DNA of 43,485 bases from Candidatus Zixiibacteriota bacterium. Lineage in GTDB: Bacteria; Zixibacteria; MSB-5A5; GN15; JAAZOE01. The notes beneath the pieces are model-generated. The model searched no databases, had not been told where the DNA came from, and saw only the letters and a list, made by a program, of their open reading frames with translations. Positions 33,422-43,170 of the stretch are shown piece by piece. The stretch is from contig DAOUTW010000034.1 in NCBI GenBank assembly GCA_030668485.1, forward strand, positions 1-43,485, read 5' to 3'. How positions within the stretch are numbered: position 1 is the first letter of the stretch; each line of letters begins with the position of its first letter. A program made the position numbers and the translations under genes.

Positions 33422-35773
33422 ATGTTTAAGAGACTGACCGTATTATTGGCATTGGTATGCGCGCTTGCGATCACATCGCTGGCACCGGCGCAAACCAATC
33501 CCGAGGACATATATTCCGAAACCGGGCCGTTTATGGCTCCCATGGAACCCGATCCCGGCATCCCCGACACCGTGACCGCAGAATCGATGAACCTTTCCTA
33601 TCCATCGGCGACGTTTTCTCTTGAAATCAGCCTGTACAATGATGAGGAACTGGGCGGTTTCAATCTGCCGATAACCTGGGATTCCCCTGACATCAGTTGC
33701 GATTCGGTTTCCTTTGCAGGTTCGCGTATCGAATATGTCAATACCAAGCTTTTTTCAATCGACAATGCCGCTCAACGGCTCCAGGCCGGTATGATCATCT
33801 TCCTCGAACAGTACCTGCAACCCGGAAACGGAATGATTTATACCGCTTATTTTACGATCAATCCGGCTGCCAGTCCTCAGACTATCATCGTCGATTCCAC
33901 CTTTTATCCTCCGGGCGGAAATTTCGCACTAACCCTCACCAATGGCTTCAATGTCATTCCGCAGTATGTCGAGGGTGAAATCGTCTATGGCGAACCGGAA
34001 GCTCCGGAAATATCATATTCCCCTCCCGCCTTCGCTTTCAACGCTATCGAGGGTGCTGCCGATCCGGCGGCGCAGACTTTAAATATCTCGAATTCCGGAA
34101 CCGGAACCCTCGAATGGACCCTGTCGAATAATACCGGCTGGCTCAGCCTTGATCCAACATCGGGTACCGACGCAGGAGTTGTAGACGTCAATGTCGATCT
34201 GAGCGGAGTTTCCGCCGGAACCTATCGTGATACGATCGTCATCGCCGCCAATTCCGCCAATAGTCCCCAACGAGTTCCGGTTATCCTGACGGTCGATCCG
34301 CCTCCGCCGACGATTCAGCTCAGTCCCACCAGTTTTACCTTTACCATAGTTGAAGGTGATGCTCTGCCATCCGAACTGATCACCGTTACTAATATCGGTG
34401 GCGGCACTCTGAACTGGACGGCAACCAATCTGACCGGGTGGATAGCGCTCACTCCCGCCAGCGGCACCGGGGATGGAATCATCACGCTCGATTTCGATCT
34501 CATCGGGGTTACAGACGGGATTTATTACGACACGATAACCGTCTCCGACCCTGCCGCCACCAACGATCCGCAAAAAGTACCGGTGATGTTGACTATCGAA
34601 CCGCCCCCACCGACCATTCACCTTGATCCGACCACTATCGAAGTGACCGCCACCGAGGGCACCACCCCGCCATCCGAGCAGATCACCATCACCAATATCG
34701 GTGGCGGAACGCTCAACTGGACAGCCGGGAATTTTGACGTATGGATGACGGTCACCCCATCCAGCGGAGTCGGCGATGGCATAATCACCCTAGATTTCGA
34801 TTTGACCGGACTCGCTCCGGGGTCGTACCTTGACACGGTAGTCGTATCCGATCCGGCATCGACCAACGAGTTGGCGTTTGCCTATGTCACTCTGAATGTA
34901 GAAGCTGAAGCTGAACCGGATATCGTGCTCTCTCCGACGGAGCTTTACTTCAATGCCACCGAAGGCGGCGGAAACCCGCCATCACAAACATTCAGCATCG
35001 TTAATAACGGAGGAGGCAGTTTCAACTGGGACCTGAATGAAACCGCAGGCTGGCTTGACCTTGACCATTCCTCCGGAAGCGGCGATGTGACGGTCACGGC
35101 AAGTATCGACATCAGCGGCCTTTCTCAGGGAACCTATTCGGAAATGATAAGTGTCTCCATCACCGGAGATGCTAATATATCCCTTGCCGTCGATGTATAT
35201 CTCACCATTTCCGATTTCGCCTTTGGTACGGCGGTGATGATACCGGAGGTACAGCATATCATCCGCGCCAACGCTATCATCCCCAAAGCCAACACTATCT
35301 ATATCGGCAACTTCGGCGCCTCCTCGGTCAATGATATCGATCCGGCTTCAATCGTCATCAATGGCTCCCAGGCTCCGACAGCGGCAACGGTAATTCCTTC
35401 CCATCCTGATTTCACCGGCGAGGTGATGGAAATTCTGATCGAAGCGCGGCCGTTTATCCTCGGCTACGGCCTCATGTATGACACGACTGTCCAGGAATTC
35501 ATGGTTTCGGGGACCTTCACCGACGAAACCATTTTCGAGGCGGCTGGCGAGGTGACCTTTATCGGTCATATCTCCGGAGATGTCAATCGTGACGGAGTGG
35601 TCGATATCGGCGATCCGGTTCACATCATCAACTATGTCTTCCGTAGAGGCGCCGCCCCCGATCCGCTGGAGATCGGCGATGTCAACTGCGACGGCCTGGT
35701 CAATGTCGGCGACGCCAAATTCCTGATCAATTATATTTTCAAGCATGGCGCCAAACCTGATTGCCAGCAATAA
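33422..35773 (+). CDS. Secreted multidomain protein: cohesin-like, four BACON-like repeats, dockerin-like end
   Basis: A 783-residue protein with GGGAGG before ATG and a signal peptide ending SLAPAQ. Residues about 50-190 resemble a cohesin-type beta domain (SLEISLYNDEELGGFNLPITWD). Four tandem repeats of about 100 residues follow (about 195-595), each with a pattern like FxxxEGxxxPxxQxxxIxNxGxGTLxWT...WLSLxPxSGT, as in BACON-like domains that bind glycans or mediate adhesion. A further beta region leads to a dockerin-like pair of calcium repeats (GDVNRDGVVDIGDPVHIINY and GDVNCDGLVNVGDAKFLINY). There is no sorting tail like that of the next protein. It probably acts at the cell surface. Confidence 0.85.
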   Translation: MFKRLTVLLALVCALAITSLAPAQTNPEDIYSETGPFMAPMEPDPGIPDTVTAESMNLSYPSATFSLEISLYNDEELGGFNLPITWDSPDISCDSVSFAGSRIEYVNTKLFSIDNAAQRLQAGMIIFLEQYLQPGNGMIYTAYFTINPAASPQTIIVDSTFYPPGGNFALTLTNGFNVIPQYVEGEIVYGEPEAPEISYSPPAFAFNAIEGAADPAAQTLNISNSGTGTLEWTLSNNTGWLSLDPTSGTDAGVVDVNVDLSGVSAGTYRDTIVIAANSANSPQRVPVILTVDPPPPTIQLSPTSFTFTIVEGDALPSELITVTNIGGGTLNWTATNLTGWIALTPASGTGDGIITLDFDLIGVTDGIYYDTITVSDPAATNDPQKVPVMLTIEPPPPTIHLDPTTIEVTATEGTTPPSEQITITNIGGGTLNWTAGNFDVWMTVTPSSGVGDGIITLDFDLTGLAPGSYLDTVVVSDPASTNELAFAYVTLNVEAEAEPDIVLSPTELYFNATEGGGNPPSQTFSIVNNGGGSFNWDLNETAGWLDLDHSSGSGDVTVTASIDISGLSQGTYSEMISVSITGDANISLAVDVYLTISDFAFGTAVMIPEVQHIIRANAIIPKANTIYIGNFGASSVNDIDPASIVINGSQAPTAATVIPSHPDFTGEVMEILIEARPFILGYGLMYDTTVQEFMVSGTFTDETIFEAAGEVTFIGHISGDVNRDGVVDIGDPVHIINYVFRRGAAPDPLEIGDVNCDGLVNVGDAKFLINYIFKHGAKPDCQQ

Positions 35774-35795
35774 ATGATTTAGATTTTCAGAGTAT

Positions 35796-35826
35796 AAAGG
35801 GGTCGAGATTTTCGACCCCTTTTTTA
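35796..35826 (+). terminator. Rho-independent terminator, bidirectional
   Basis: AAAGGGGTCGA and TCGACCCCTTT pair around a short loop with a T-run. It lies between two convergent genes and probably serves both. Confidence 0.85.
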
Positions 35827-35837
35827 TTAGATGTTGA

Positions 35838-38012
35838 TTATTTCAGCAGAATCATTTTCCGGGCTTCGGTAAAATCCGATGTTTTGAGGCGGTAGAAATA
35901 CACACCACTCCCCGCTCTATCGCCATCAGCATTGAGACCATTCCAGATCACGCTATGTTCGCCCGCTGCCATCTGACAAGAAACCAAATTCGACACTTTC
36001 TCACCGATGGCGTTAAATATATCCAGGGTCACGTATGTTGAGCGCGGAAGATTGAAACCGATTTCCGTAACCGGATTGAATGGATTGGGATGATTCTGGA
36101 GCAGTCGATAAGTACCGGGGATCGGTTGTTCATCGTCCTCATCGACATCCGAATAGAAATCAACGTTGACAATATTTCCATAGAAGTCAGCAGCCCGGGT
36201 TTCCTTCAGGACGCCATGCCCCTCATATCGAAGTAACCGGCACATATGAAACCCGCCCTGATCGGGACTGCACTCGGGATGAACGAGAACCACCGTCTGT
36301 CCTTCATGGCGGTAATATTGCAATGAAAAACAGGCGGTATCGATGTCGAGCTCCGGGATAATTTCGCCATCGAACAGCAGCCACACCGCCGCCAGTTCAT
36401 TATAGGGCGAACCAACATGAACCTCACGATAGTAACCATCCCACATGAAATCGGCTGTGATTGTACCCTGAACGCAATCAGTCGAGCACGGTTCCGCGTC
36501 GCCACTGAATATCCGGAACATATAAACCAGATCTTCCAATTGTAGATGAGTACCATCGTGGTTAATATCCGATGCTTCTGTCATTCTCAAAATGTCTGCA
36601 GAATCGGTAGTGATTTCATAAAACGCCTCGAGGCCTATCAGCATATAATTTCTAAACAATACCCAATCGGCAATTTCATATGGAACGCCATTAAGATTTA
36701 TGTCACCAATGAGAGTGATTGTATCGCCTTCGATCCTGATACCGCCGCTTATAAAATCGACATAGCGAAGAGGTCTCACCCGGTCCCCTGCCATACAGGT
36801 ATCCGGCGCCCCGGCCCATCCCGGAAATTCGGGAGGATCGGTGATCAATTGCCCATAACTGTCATAAACCTCCCGCGAGATCGCCAGAGTATCGCCGCTT
36901 CTGACCGCTATCGAATTATCGCCGCAGTCGTCCCAATAAAACCCGATCGGATGAAACCGTCCGGTAACTGAAATATCGTTGGAAACATAAAATGTCATCG
37001 TCGCCAGAGGCGTCGGCATCTCCCGCTCATCGACTATATAACAACTGGGATGAAATGGACCATTGTTGGTTTCGGCCATCGCGATCAGGCGTATCAATCC
37101 CGAGGGGCAATCCTCGCCGCAGTCTCCATTCCAATTATAACGATAAGTGAAATACTCCCAATCGCAATCCACGAAATCTTGCCCGAGGGCAGCCTCCGTA
37201 AATGCCAGAGCATTCGCATTATAACCGATCAGAAGGTCAAGCCCCCCCATTTCTTCAGATCCCCGGCTTATCAGGACATCGACATCGACGAAATTTCCCC
37301 GCTGAACATTGTCCAATTCTTCTATCATCAGTTTATATGGATGAGGATTTATGACTTCGACGGTAAAACCGCAGCTGCGCGAATCGTAACCATCGGTGAC
37401 CGCCACTTCAATATGGTGCCGCCCCACCTCTCTCACATCAGGTGTCCATGAATAAATTCCATGATTGTCGATACTGCCGGGACCGGATTCGATCCACATA
37501 AACGAAGCATCACAATAATCCTGATCATTGGCAAGGTAAATGGTTTTTCGAAATTCATAACCGGCATAAATTTTATAAAAGGTAGTCCCGCAATTGATCT
37601 GCGGAGGATTGTTGGTCAACAGAAACTGCACCTCGCATTTATCGATGGCACACTTGTCCTCATGACAGACGTCGACAACAATGCTGACAATCGAACCCGC
37701 CTCACCGAAAGCGGGATTGTAATACAGATGGCCCGTCATCGGATCGACCGTTGCCGATCCCTGTCCCGAACACTCGAGAATCGAATAAATTACCGGGCAG
37801 TTTTCATCTCCTTCAAGATTGGCGTCGAGATCGTAATAGGCCGTCCGGCAATGATCCACCGGAATTATCGTGTCAGGGCAGTTGACAAATTTGGGCCGGC
37901 AGGCATGGCTGTCGGTACTCATAGCCATCAAGACAAACAGCATTAGGCAAAGGCCGATAATTTTCGGATAGTGACCCCTATGCCGGCGAAATGAGATACT
38001 CTTCTTATCCAT
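35838..38012 (-). CDS. Secreted multidomain protein with cohesin-like and dockerin-like parts and a C-terminal sorting-type domain
   Basis: A 724-residue protein starting after GGGAGGGAAAT. An N-terminal hydrophobic segment (IIGLCLMLFVLMAMSTDSHA) is the signal peptide. It has Cys-rich Ig/cadherin-like domains (about 40-230), a cohesin-like part (about 235-400, GGLDLLIGYNANALAF), a degenerate dockerin-like pair (GDINLNGVPYEIADWVLF and SDINHDGTHLQLEDLVYMF), a beta region, and a FlgD-like C-terminal domain from NHPNPFNPVTEIGF to FYRLKTSDFTEARKMILLK. Such tails are common in FCB-group surface proteins and may direct type IX-like secretion or anchoring. The ligand is unknown. Confidence 0.85.
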   Translation of the reverse strand: MDKKSISFRRHRGHYPKIIGLCLMLFVLMAMSTDSHACRPKFVNCPDTIIPVDHCRTAYYDLDANLEGDENCPVIYSILECSGQGSATVDPMTGHLYYNPAFGEAGSIVSIVVDVCHEDKCAIDKCEVQFLLTNNPPQINCGTTFYKIYAGYEFRKTIYLANDQDYCDASFMWIESGPGSIDNHGIYSWTPDVREVGRHHIEVAVTDGYDSRSCGFTVEVINPHPYKLMIEELDNVQRGNFVDVDVLISRGSEEMGGLDLLIGYNANALAFTEAALGQDFVDCDWEYFTYRYNWNGDCGEDCPSGLIRLIAMAETNNGPFHPSCYIVDEREMPTPLATMTFYVSNDISVTGRFHPIGFYWDDCGDNSIAVRSGDTLAISREVYDSYGQLITDPPEFPGWAGAPDTCMAGDRVRPLRYVDFISGGIRIEGDTITLIGDINLNGVPYEIADWVLFRNYMLIGLEAFYEITTDSADILRMTEASDINHDGTHLQLEDLVYMFRIFSGDAEPCSTDCVQGTITADFMWDGYYREVHVGSPYNELAAVWLLFDGEIIPELDIDTACFSLQYYRHEGQTVVLVHPECSPDQGGFHMCRLLRYEGHGVLKETRAADFYGNIVNVDFYSDVDEDDEQPIPGTYRLLQNHPNPFNPVTEIGFNLPRSTYVTLDIFNAIGEKVSNLVSCQMAAGEHSVIWNGLNADGDRAGSGVYFYRLKTSDFTEARKMILLK

Positions 38013-38205
38013 ATTTCCCTCCCGAGAGGCTTAGAAATATCATCGAATAATCATATGTTGAGTAATCATAGTGTCCAGATTAAAGATAATTGATATCAGG
38101 GATTTGTCAACGGAGATTTTCGCCCCCGGCAATAATCGAAATTCTGCTTTCCGGAAAAAATGCCATAATACGAATCACTAAACCGAACCCATTACTGATG
38201 ACAAT

Positions 38206-38877
38206 CTATCCCCGCTGCTTCTTCCGTTTCACCATATCGACCAGCCATGCATACCAGGCTTCAAGACCTTCGCCGGTGCGGCAGGACAACTCCAATATCT
38301 TCAAATCGACGTTGATACTCCACGCATTCTTTTTCACTCGCTCAATATCGAAATCGGAATATTCCAGCAGGTCGGTTTTGTTGACGATCATCGCCGATGA
38401 GCGCCGGAACATCGACGGATATTTCAGCGGCTTATCGTCCCCTTCGGTGGTGCTGATCAAAACGACCTTCATATCCTCACCCAGATCGAAGCTCGATGGG
38501 CAAACCAGGTTGCCGACATTTTCGATAAACAGCACCTCCACCCCGTCGAGGTCCATCTCGTCGAGCGCCTTGGTGACCATATTGGCATCGAGATGACAGG
38601 CGCCACCGGTTACTATCGGCCGCACTATCCGGCCGCCTGCCTGCATCAACCGACGGGCGTCGTTTTCGGTTTGCACATCCCCCGCCATCAGCGCCATATT
38701 CAATTTGTCATTCATTGCCGCGAGAGTTTTTTCCAGCAGGCTGGTCTTGCCCGACCCCGGAGAACTGACCAGATTGAGCGCTACGATTTTCTTGGCATTA
38801 AGAAGCCGACGAATATCAGCCGCCAGTTCGTCGTTCTTGTTGAGAATCTTCTTTTTTATCGGAATCTTTTTATCCAT
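38206..38877 (-). CDS. hypB: Hydrogenase nickel incorporation GTPase HypB
   Basis: The start is ATG 38877 with GGGA at good spacing; a TTG four codons earlier is less likely. The 223-residue protein has the P-loop SSPGSGKTSLLEKT, the nickel/GTP region GGACHLDANMV, the ENVGNLVCPSSFDLGED segment, and the NKTDLL guanine-specificity motif. It lacks the N-terminal histidine-rich nickel store of some HypB proteins. It delivers nickel to [NiFe]-hydrogenase with HypA, encoded 16 bases upstream. No hydrogenase genes are in the window. Confidence 0.96.
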   Translation of the reverse strand: MDKKIPIKKKILNKNDELAADIRRLLNAKKIVALNLVSSPGSGKTSLLEKTLAAMNDKLNMALMAGDVQTENDARRLMQAGGRIVRPIVTGGACHLDANMVTKALDEMDLDGVEVLFIENVGNLVCPSSFDLGEDMKVVLISTTEGDDKPLKYPSMFRRSSAMIVNKTDLLEYSDFDIERVKKNAWSINVDLKILELSCRTGEGLEAWYAWLVDMVKRKKQRG

Positions 38878-38892
38878 ATTATTTCCCAATAT

Positions 38893-39234
38893 TTATGATC
38901 CCACCAGGTGATCGATGTCCAGTTCCTCGCCGGTAATAACGTCCAGATCGGTTGATGAACAATGCGAGCAGAGAAACATAAATTCGGCGACTTCGAAATC
39001 TTTGCCGCATGATCGGCATTTTCCTCTGATCGGGACTTCTTCGATTATCAGTTCGGCGCCGTCCAGATTAGTGTCAACCACTGACGCCTCAAAGCCGAAC
39101 GACAGGGCATCGGCATTAATCCCGGTCAGCGCTCCAAGGCGGATATTGACTGCTTCTATTTTCGTCAGGTTCAGATTATTCATCTCATCCTGAACGATAG
39201 CAATAATTTCCCTGGCGATACTCAGTTCATGCAC
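38893..39234 (-). CDS. hypA: Hydrogenase maturation nickel metallochaperone HypA
   Basis: A 113-residue protein with the invariant N-terminus MHELSIAREI (His2 binds nickel); its GTG start follows GGAG. The zinc site is CRSCGKDF...CSHCSS. It passes nickel to HypB and the hydrogenase large subunit. Length and motifs are normal for the family. Confidence 0.95.
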   Translation of the reverse strand: MHELSIAREIIAIVQDEMNNLNLTKIEAVNIRLGALTGINADALSFGFEASVVDTNLDGAELIIEEVPIRGKCRSCGKDFEVAEFMFLCSHCSSTDLDVITGEELDIDHLVGS

Positions 39235-39667
39235 ACTACTACTCCGCTATAAAGACGCCGATTAAGATATCTGATTATTTGAAAAACACAAGCGGTGCCT
39301 GGGCCAAATCCGACAAAAAACAGACAGAGCCTTTCGGCCCTGCCTGTAATCGCGTCGACACACCCTCCCCGATTTATTTTAAACGCCGGAATATTTGTTG
39401 AGCAGGACACCTCCTCGGACACCGAGTCGAATTTGAGGCACGCAGGCCCTCATCCTTCCCCTCCCCTTCAAAACGAGTATATCCTTCGCACAAGTAAGCT
39501 CAAATCATAAAATCATCAAATATGCTGTCCGAAAATAAATGCCTGTCTAGAAGTAATACTTCTAAACCTATCAATTCGTTCAAAACATTCTTATATTTTA
39601 TTTTTCAGATTATTCTCTAATCTCTTTTTCCTTTGACAAATCTCTTTTCATCCATACCATTAGCAGG
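39235..39667. other. Intergenic region, no feature supported
   Basis: Promoter region of hypA and of the divergent TauE/SafE gene. An imperfect inverted repeat, GGCAGGGC/GCCCTGCC-like, lies near 39330-39350. No gene seen. Confidence 0.4.
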
Positions 39668-40423
39668 ATGGAATGGTACTTGTACCCCGCAGTTATCGCC
39701 GCAGGATTTGCGTGCGGCTTTATAAACACCCTCGCCGGCAGTGGATCGCTGATTACGTTGCCGCTTCTTATCTTTCTCGGCCTCCCAGCCAATGTTGCCA
39801 ACGGGACCAATCGGGTCGCCATTCTGTTTCAGAATATCGTTGGCGTCAGCAGTTTTCGTCAGCAAAAAGTTCTGGATTTCCGACGCGGAAGTTTGCTCGC
39901 CATTCCGGCCATTATCGGAGCTATTATCGGCGCTCAGATCGCGGTCAACCTCGATGAGGAAACGCTGCGGCGTGTAATCGGCGGCCTGATGGTAGTTATG
40001 CTGATTGTTCTGCTGGTCCGTCCCAAACGATGGCTGGTCGGTCGTCCGGAGATGCTCGGCAAGCATCCGGGATGGATGCAGCTTCTGATCTTTTTCTTCA
40101 TCGGCGCCTATGGTGGATTCATCCAGGCCGGGGTCGGGATATTTCTTCTGGCCGGTCTCGTATTGATATCCGGTTATGATCTCGTTCGCGCCAATGCGGT
40201 CAAGGTTCTGATCATTCTCTTTTTTACCGCCTTTGCCCTGATCGTTTTTGTCCTCAATGATCAGGTCCGCTGGTTTGTCGGATTGATCCTTGCCATCGGA
40301 AATATGTTCGGTGCCTGGGTCGCCTCTCGCATGGCAGTCAAACGCGGCGCAGGATTTGTACGCTGGTTACTGATCGCCGTCGTGGCAGTTTCAGCCGTCC
40401 TCCTCCTCGGAAACATTAGATAG
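39668..40423 (+). CDS. TauE/SafE-family sulfite/anion permease
   Basis: A 251-residue membrane protein of seven or eight helices in two repeats. The family's signature is visible at GFINTLAGSGSLITLPLLIFLGLPANVANGTNR (given in parts: NTLAGSGSLITLP and GLPANVANGTNR) and in the second half at GAYGGFIQAGVGIFLLAG. Members export sulfite, sulfoacetate or related anions. No sulfur genes adjoin it, so the substrate is not determined. Confidence 0.9.
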   Translation: MEWYLYPAVIAAGFACGFINTLAGSGSLITLPLLIFLGLPANVANGTNRVAILFQNIVGVSSFRQQKVLDFRRGSLLAIPAIIGAIIGAQIAVNLDEETLRRVIGGLMVVMLIVLLVRPKRWLVGRPEMLGKHPGWMQLLIFFFIGAYGGFIQAGVGIFLLAGLVLISGYDLVRANAVKVLIILFFTAFALIVFVLNDQVRWFVGLILAIGNMFGAWVASRMAVKRGAGFVRWLLIAVVAVSAVLLLGNIR

Positions 40424-40901
40424 CAGGCAGGCAGAGGCCGGCAAAAGCCGGATTTCTGCTATCGCCAGAATGATCTTAGGCTCTATATAAATTATGGGGT
40501 TCGGGTCATACTCCCATCAGGCAGGGGTCTGTTTATGGCTGTCGCAGGCAGGGGTCTGTTTATGGCTGTCGCGCGGATGACCAGAGTTTGACAGGTATAA
40601 GCCTGATCGAGTACACGTTAGTGTCATGCTCGTGAAAACGGGCATCCAGTCTTTGCAAGTCATGGATTCCCGCATCCGCGAGAATGACAATCCGCAGACC
40701 CAATAGTGATTCGATGTTTCGTGCCCGGCAAATGTCCACATCTGCCGGGTGATCGGGCATGTGGGCATGTGCCGGACACACAATGCCCGGCAGGGGCCGG
40801 ATTTTGGCTGTCGCGAGAATGACCCAACAATGGATTTCCCAACATAAATGATGGGTTATGCTTGCAACAAGCAGGTGTATGTATTTTACATACACCCGGT
40901 G
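40424..40901. repeat. Cluster of dispersed REP-like repeats
   Basis: Two tandem units CAGGCAGGGGTCTG/TTTATGGCTGTCGC lie at 40518-40572, a related element at 40431-40470, and another at 40786-40830 (CCGGCAGGGGCCGG...GGCTGTCGCGAGAATGACC). A TTCCCGCATCCGCGAGAATGACA palindrome-type element, seen also near 24290, lies about 40669-40690. No gene is seen. Confidence 0.75.
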
Positions 40902-41552
40902 TCATTTTATATCCCATAATGGATTGTCGCGCTTGGGATTGTACGGGATTTGGCTTTGGTCGCTCATTTTTAAAGAATTTTCTTTTTCTCCCTCGGCTTC
41001 TTTGGCTTTGCGATGATATTGGATCCGGTAAAGCGTTTTCAAGGCGCGAGATAACTCACGATTAAGGCGCAATTCGTAACGCAGCAAGTTGGTCGCGATA
41101 TTTTCACAAGGTATGGCATTCTTGCCGATGCAAGTTTTGCGCAGACGCTCCATATATTCCGGAGAAGGTTCTTCATCGGTTTGGTCGATATAGCTGGATA
41201 ATCCGATATGGATGCGGACATCACTGTCTATACCTTCCAGTTGGCGTTCGATTTGGGCGGTTTCGGCAAGGGTAACGCGGCGGGAACGCCAGATACAATT
41301 GGCGATGGTTCGGACGAGGGTATTTTCGAGTACGCCCTCCGGGGTGAGTTCCTTTTCAAGATCGAGGACGAGGTTGAGGTATTCGGTTTGGTCCTCCTTC
41401 AAATTCGGTGAGTTGAGGATGAGGGCGTGGGTATAGAGGCCATGTTTGACGCCGTTTTGTGAGACGGTTTGTTTGCCTTCTTCGGTTTTTGGTCCGGTTG
41501 ATTTTTGGGCGTTTTGGCGGTTGGCCTGTTTTTTCTGTTCGGATACACGCAC
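40902..41552 (-). CDS. STGPKT/KHGL-motif protein of unknown function
   Basis: A 216-residue protein. The GTG start at 41552 follows AGGAGGAT. The N-terminus RQNAQKSTGPKTEEGKQTVSQ followed by NGVKHGLYT is a signature I know from large families of short proteins in Acidobacteria, Planctomycetes and related genomes; they have no assigned function. The middle is helical, and the C-terminus is basic and low in complexity (KEAEGEKENSLKMSDQSQ). The gene lies among REP-like repeats, and a fragment resembling its tail is found at about 10260-10400. Confidence 0.7.
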   Translation of the reverse strand: MRVSEQKKQANRQNAQKSTGPKTEEGKQTVSQNGVKHGLYTHALILNSPNLKEDQTEYLNLVLDLEKELTPEGVLENTLVRTIANCIWRSRRVTLAETAQIERQLEGIDSDVRIHIGLSSYIDQTDEEPSPEYMERLRKTCIGKNAIPCENIATNLLRYELRLNRELSRALKTLYRIQYHRKAKEAEGEKENSLKMSDQSQIPYNPKRDNPLWDIK

Positions 41553-41932
41553 AGGAATATCCTCCTCTTACACTATCGTGTTTTACTATTGGGGAGGCGT
41601 CGGAATCTACAGCGATTTACTATTGATTTTGCAGGCAAAAGCCTGTTTTTGGCTGTCGCAGGCAGGGGCCTGTTTATGGCTGTCGGGGGGGCGGGAATAC
41701 TGATAAATCACACTGCTAAAGCAGTGCGGCACCCGGCGACAGCCAAAACGTGGCCTCTGCCGGTACTGTCCTAATTTGCTTTCCCACAACTCTACCCTCC
41801 CTTCTTGCTCTTGGTAACAGAATAGCCACATTCGGCCGGTAAAATTATTTTTACAAAACCACATTTTTGGCTTGTTTTCCTGTTTTAATTTCTTATATTT
41901 AAGTGTGGCTAACATAAAATTTGGAGTCAATT
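41553..41932. repeat. Intergenic region with two REP-like units
   Basis: Units at 41632-41658 and 41659-41685 (CAGGCAAAAGCCTG and CAGGCAGGGGCCTG, each followed by a TTTTGGCTGTCG-type end). A partial inverse copy (GACAGCCAAAACGTGG) lies near 41737. The region before 41933 should hold the promoter of the next gene. Confidence 0.7.
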
Positions 41933-42379
41933 ATGGCTAACGGAATATCTGACAAACACTTAAGAATTGCTCTGGCTGGATTGGACGATCAAATTTCACA
42001 GTTAAAAGAGAAGATTGTGGAATTAGAAGAAGCCAAACAAGCCTTACGAAGCCAATTCCTTGACGGCGATAACGCCCAATCCCTGAAGACTACGACATCG
42101 AAAACTCGCCTCCGACCCGGTGTCGCCAACAAGTGGGTTGGGGAAGCTCTTAAGGCTGGAAAACCTTTAAGTATCGTCATGATAATGGATTACACTGAGG
42201 AGCATAAGAACCTCAGATTGAAGGATGCGCCGATCAGGCGCGCGCTCTATAAGTTTAGGGATGATGGAAAGGTTAGATCACACGAAGATGGAACATGGGA
42301 ATGGATTGAGCATACTATAGACCCAGAGCCTCCGCACGAAAAAACAGTTGTTGACAAGGATGATGATTTGCCCTTTTAA
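41933..42379 (+). CDS. Small protein with coiled coil and winged-helix-like domain
   Basis: The start is ATG 41933, after TTGGAGTCAATT; the TTG twelve bases earlier overlaps that site. The 148-residue product has an N-terminal coiled coil (LDDQISQLKEKIVELEEAKQ), a basic linker (KTRLRPGVANKW), and a C-terminal part that looks like a winged helix (APIRRALYKFRDDGKVRSHEDGTWEW), then an acidic tail (DKDDDLPF). It may bind DNA or regulate the next gene. No family recognised; the gene is richer in AT than its neighbours and may be acquired. Confidence 0.6.
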   Translation: MANGISDKHLRIALAGLDDQISQLKEKIVELEEAKQALRSQFLDGDNAQSLKTTTSKTRLRPGVANKWVGEALKAGKPLSIVMIMDYTEEHKNLRLKDAPIRRALYKFRDDGKVRSHEDGTWEWIEHTIDPEPPHEKTVVDKDDDLPF

Positions 42380-42391
42380 TGATTAAGAAAA

Positions 42392-42422
42392 GGACCGAGA
42401 GTACTGTGAATACTTTCGGTCC
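42392..42422 (+). terminator. Hairpin after the coiled-coil gene
   Basis: GGACCGAGAGTA and TACTTTCGGTCC pair over 12 bp with one G-U pair. No clear T-run follows, so it may be a terminator or part of the structured region that extends to 42750. Confidence 0.45.
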
Positions 42423-42753
42423 AAACTTAGTACAATTGCGTTGAGGCGCAAACTCGTATGGAGTTCGCATTGCGAATATACCAAGCGTTAAAACTTTTCG
42501 CAAGCAAAATGTTAATAAACCTGCTTGCCAGACCGCCACCAACCTAATAAGTCAAATTTTAATCTGGATACTCAGGCGGGTTATTATGCCCGCCTGAGCG
42601 AAATAGCACTGACACCCGCCCGATGCGGAAACATCGAGACGGGATAAACTATAGATGCGGCAAAGCGGTATGCCAGCTATAAGTCAATATAGTGGCTGTC
42701 GGCCCAACCGCAAGAAAATTATAAGGGGGCAATGGCCCCTTAGGAGAATAATT
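42423..42753 (+). other. Hairpin-rich leader before the PD-(D/E)XK-like gene
   Basis: It has several stems: CTCAGGCGGG-TTATTATG-CCCGCCTGAG (42571-42598, perfect 10 bp), a CCGATG...CATCG hairpin (about 42620-42637), GCCAGCTATA...TATAGTGGC (about 42670-42696), and TAAGGGG-GCAATGG-CCCCTTA (42722-42742), the last touching the AGGAG ribosome binding site. It may be a regulatory RNA structure. No known riboswitch was recognised. Confidence 0.45.
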
Positions 42754-43170
42754 ATGTTTTCAACAAATCAAACTGGAAAGAAAATTTCCGGTGAAAGCAA
42801 GGAACACAGAGACCTCATTGAAATGATGGCTAGTCATTTCAAGAAACAGGGGTATACTTATATTCGCGCCGATCTTCTCGGATATACGAAACCCGATTCC
42901 GTCACCGATGCCTATGGGAACAAGTATATTCCCGATCTAACCTGCGATAAGAATGGCTTCGGGGGAACCCGAATTATTCTTGAAGCAGAGACTTGCGGAA
43001 CCATTAATGATTCTCATACCGCAGACCAATGGCGCGCATTCTACAATGCGCAAGGTGAGTTTCATGTTGTTGTACCGAAGTTATGTGGCGGGCAGTCCGG
43101 ACGAGACAAGGCACGCGCTCGGCTGCAGGAGCTCGGGATATCGGCCGATGTGGTCTGGATTCCAGAGTAA
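42754..43170 (+). CDS. PD-(D/E)XK nuclease-like small protein
   Basis: The start is ATG 42754, after AGGAG, rather than the upstream ATG at 42655. The 138-residue product has a helix with an early glutamate (SKEHRDLIEMMASHF), the strand IPDLTC, and RIILEAETCGTIND, matching the E...PD...ExE layout of small restriction-endonuclease-like folds. The C-terminal part HVVVPKLCGGQSGRDKARARL would complete the fold. It may be a nuclease or an inactive relative. No methyltransferase or other defence gene lies beside it within the window. Confidence 0.55.
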   Translation: MFSTNQTGKKISGESKEHRDLIEMMASHFKKQGYTYIRADLLGYTKPDSVTDAYGNKYIPDLTCDKNGFGGTRIILEAETCGTINDSHTADQWRAFYNAQGEFHVVVPKLCGGQSGRDKARARLQELGISADVVWIPE

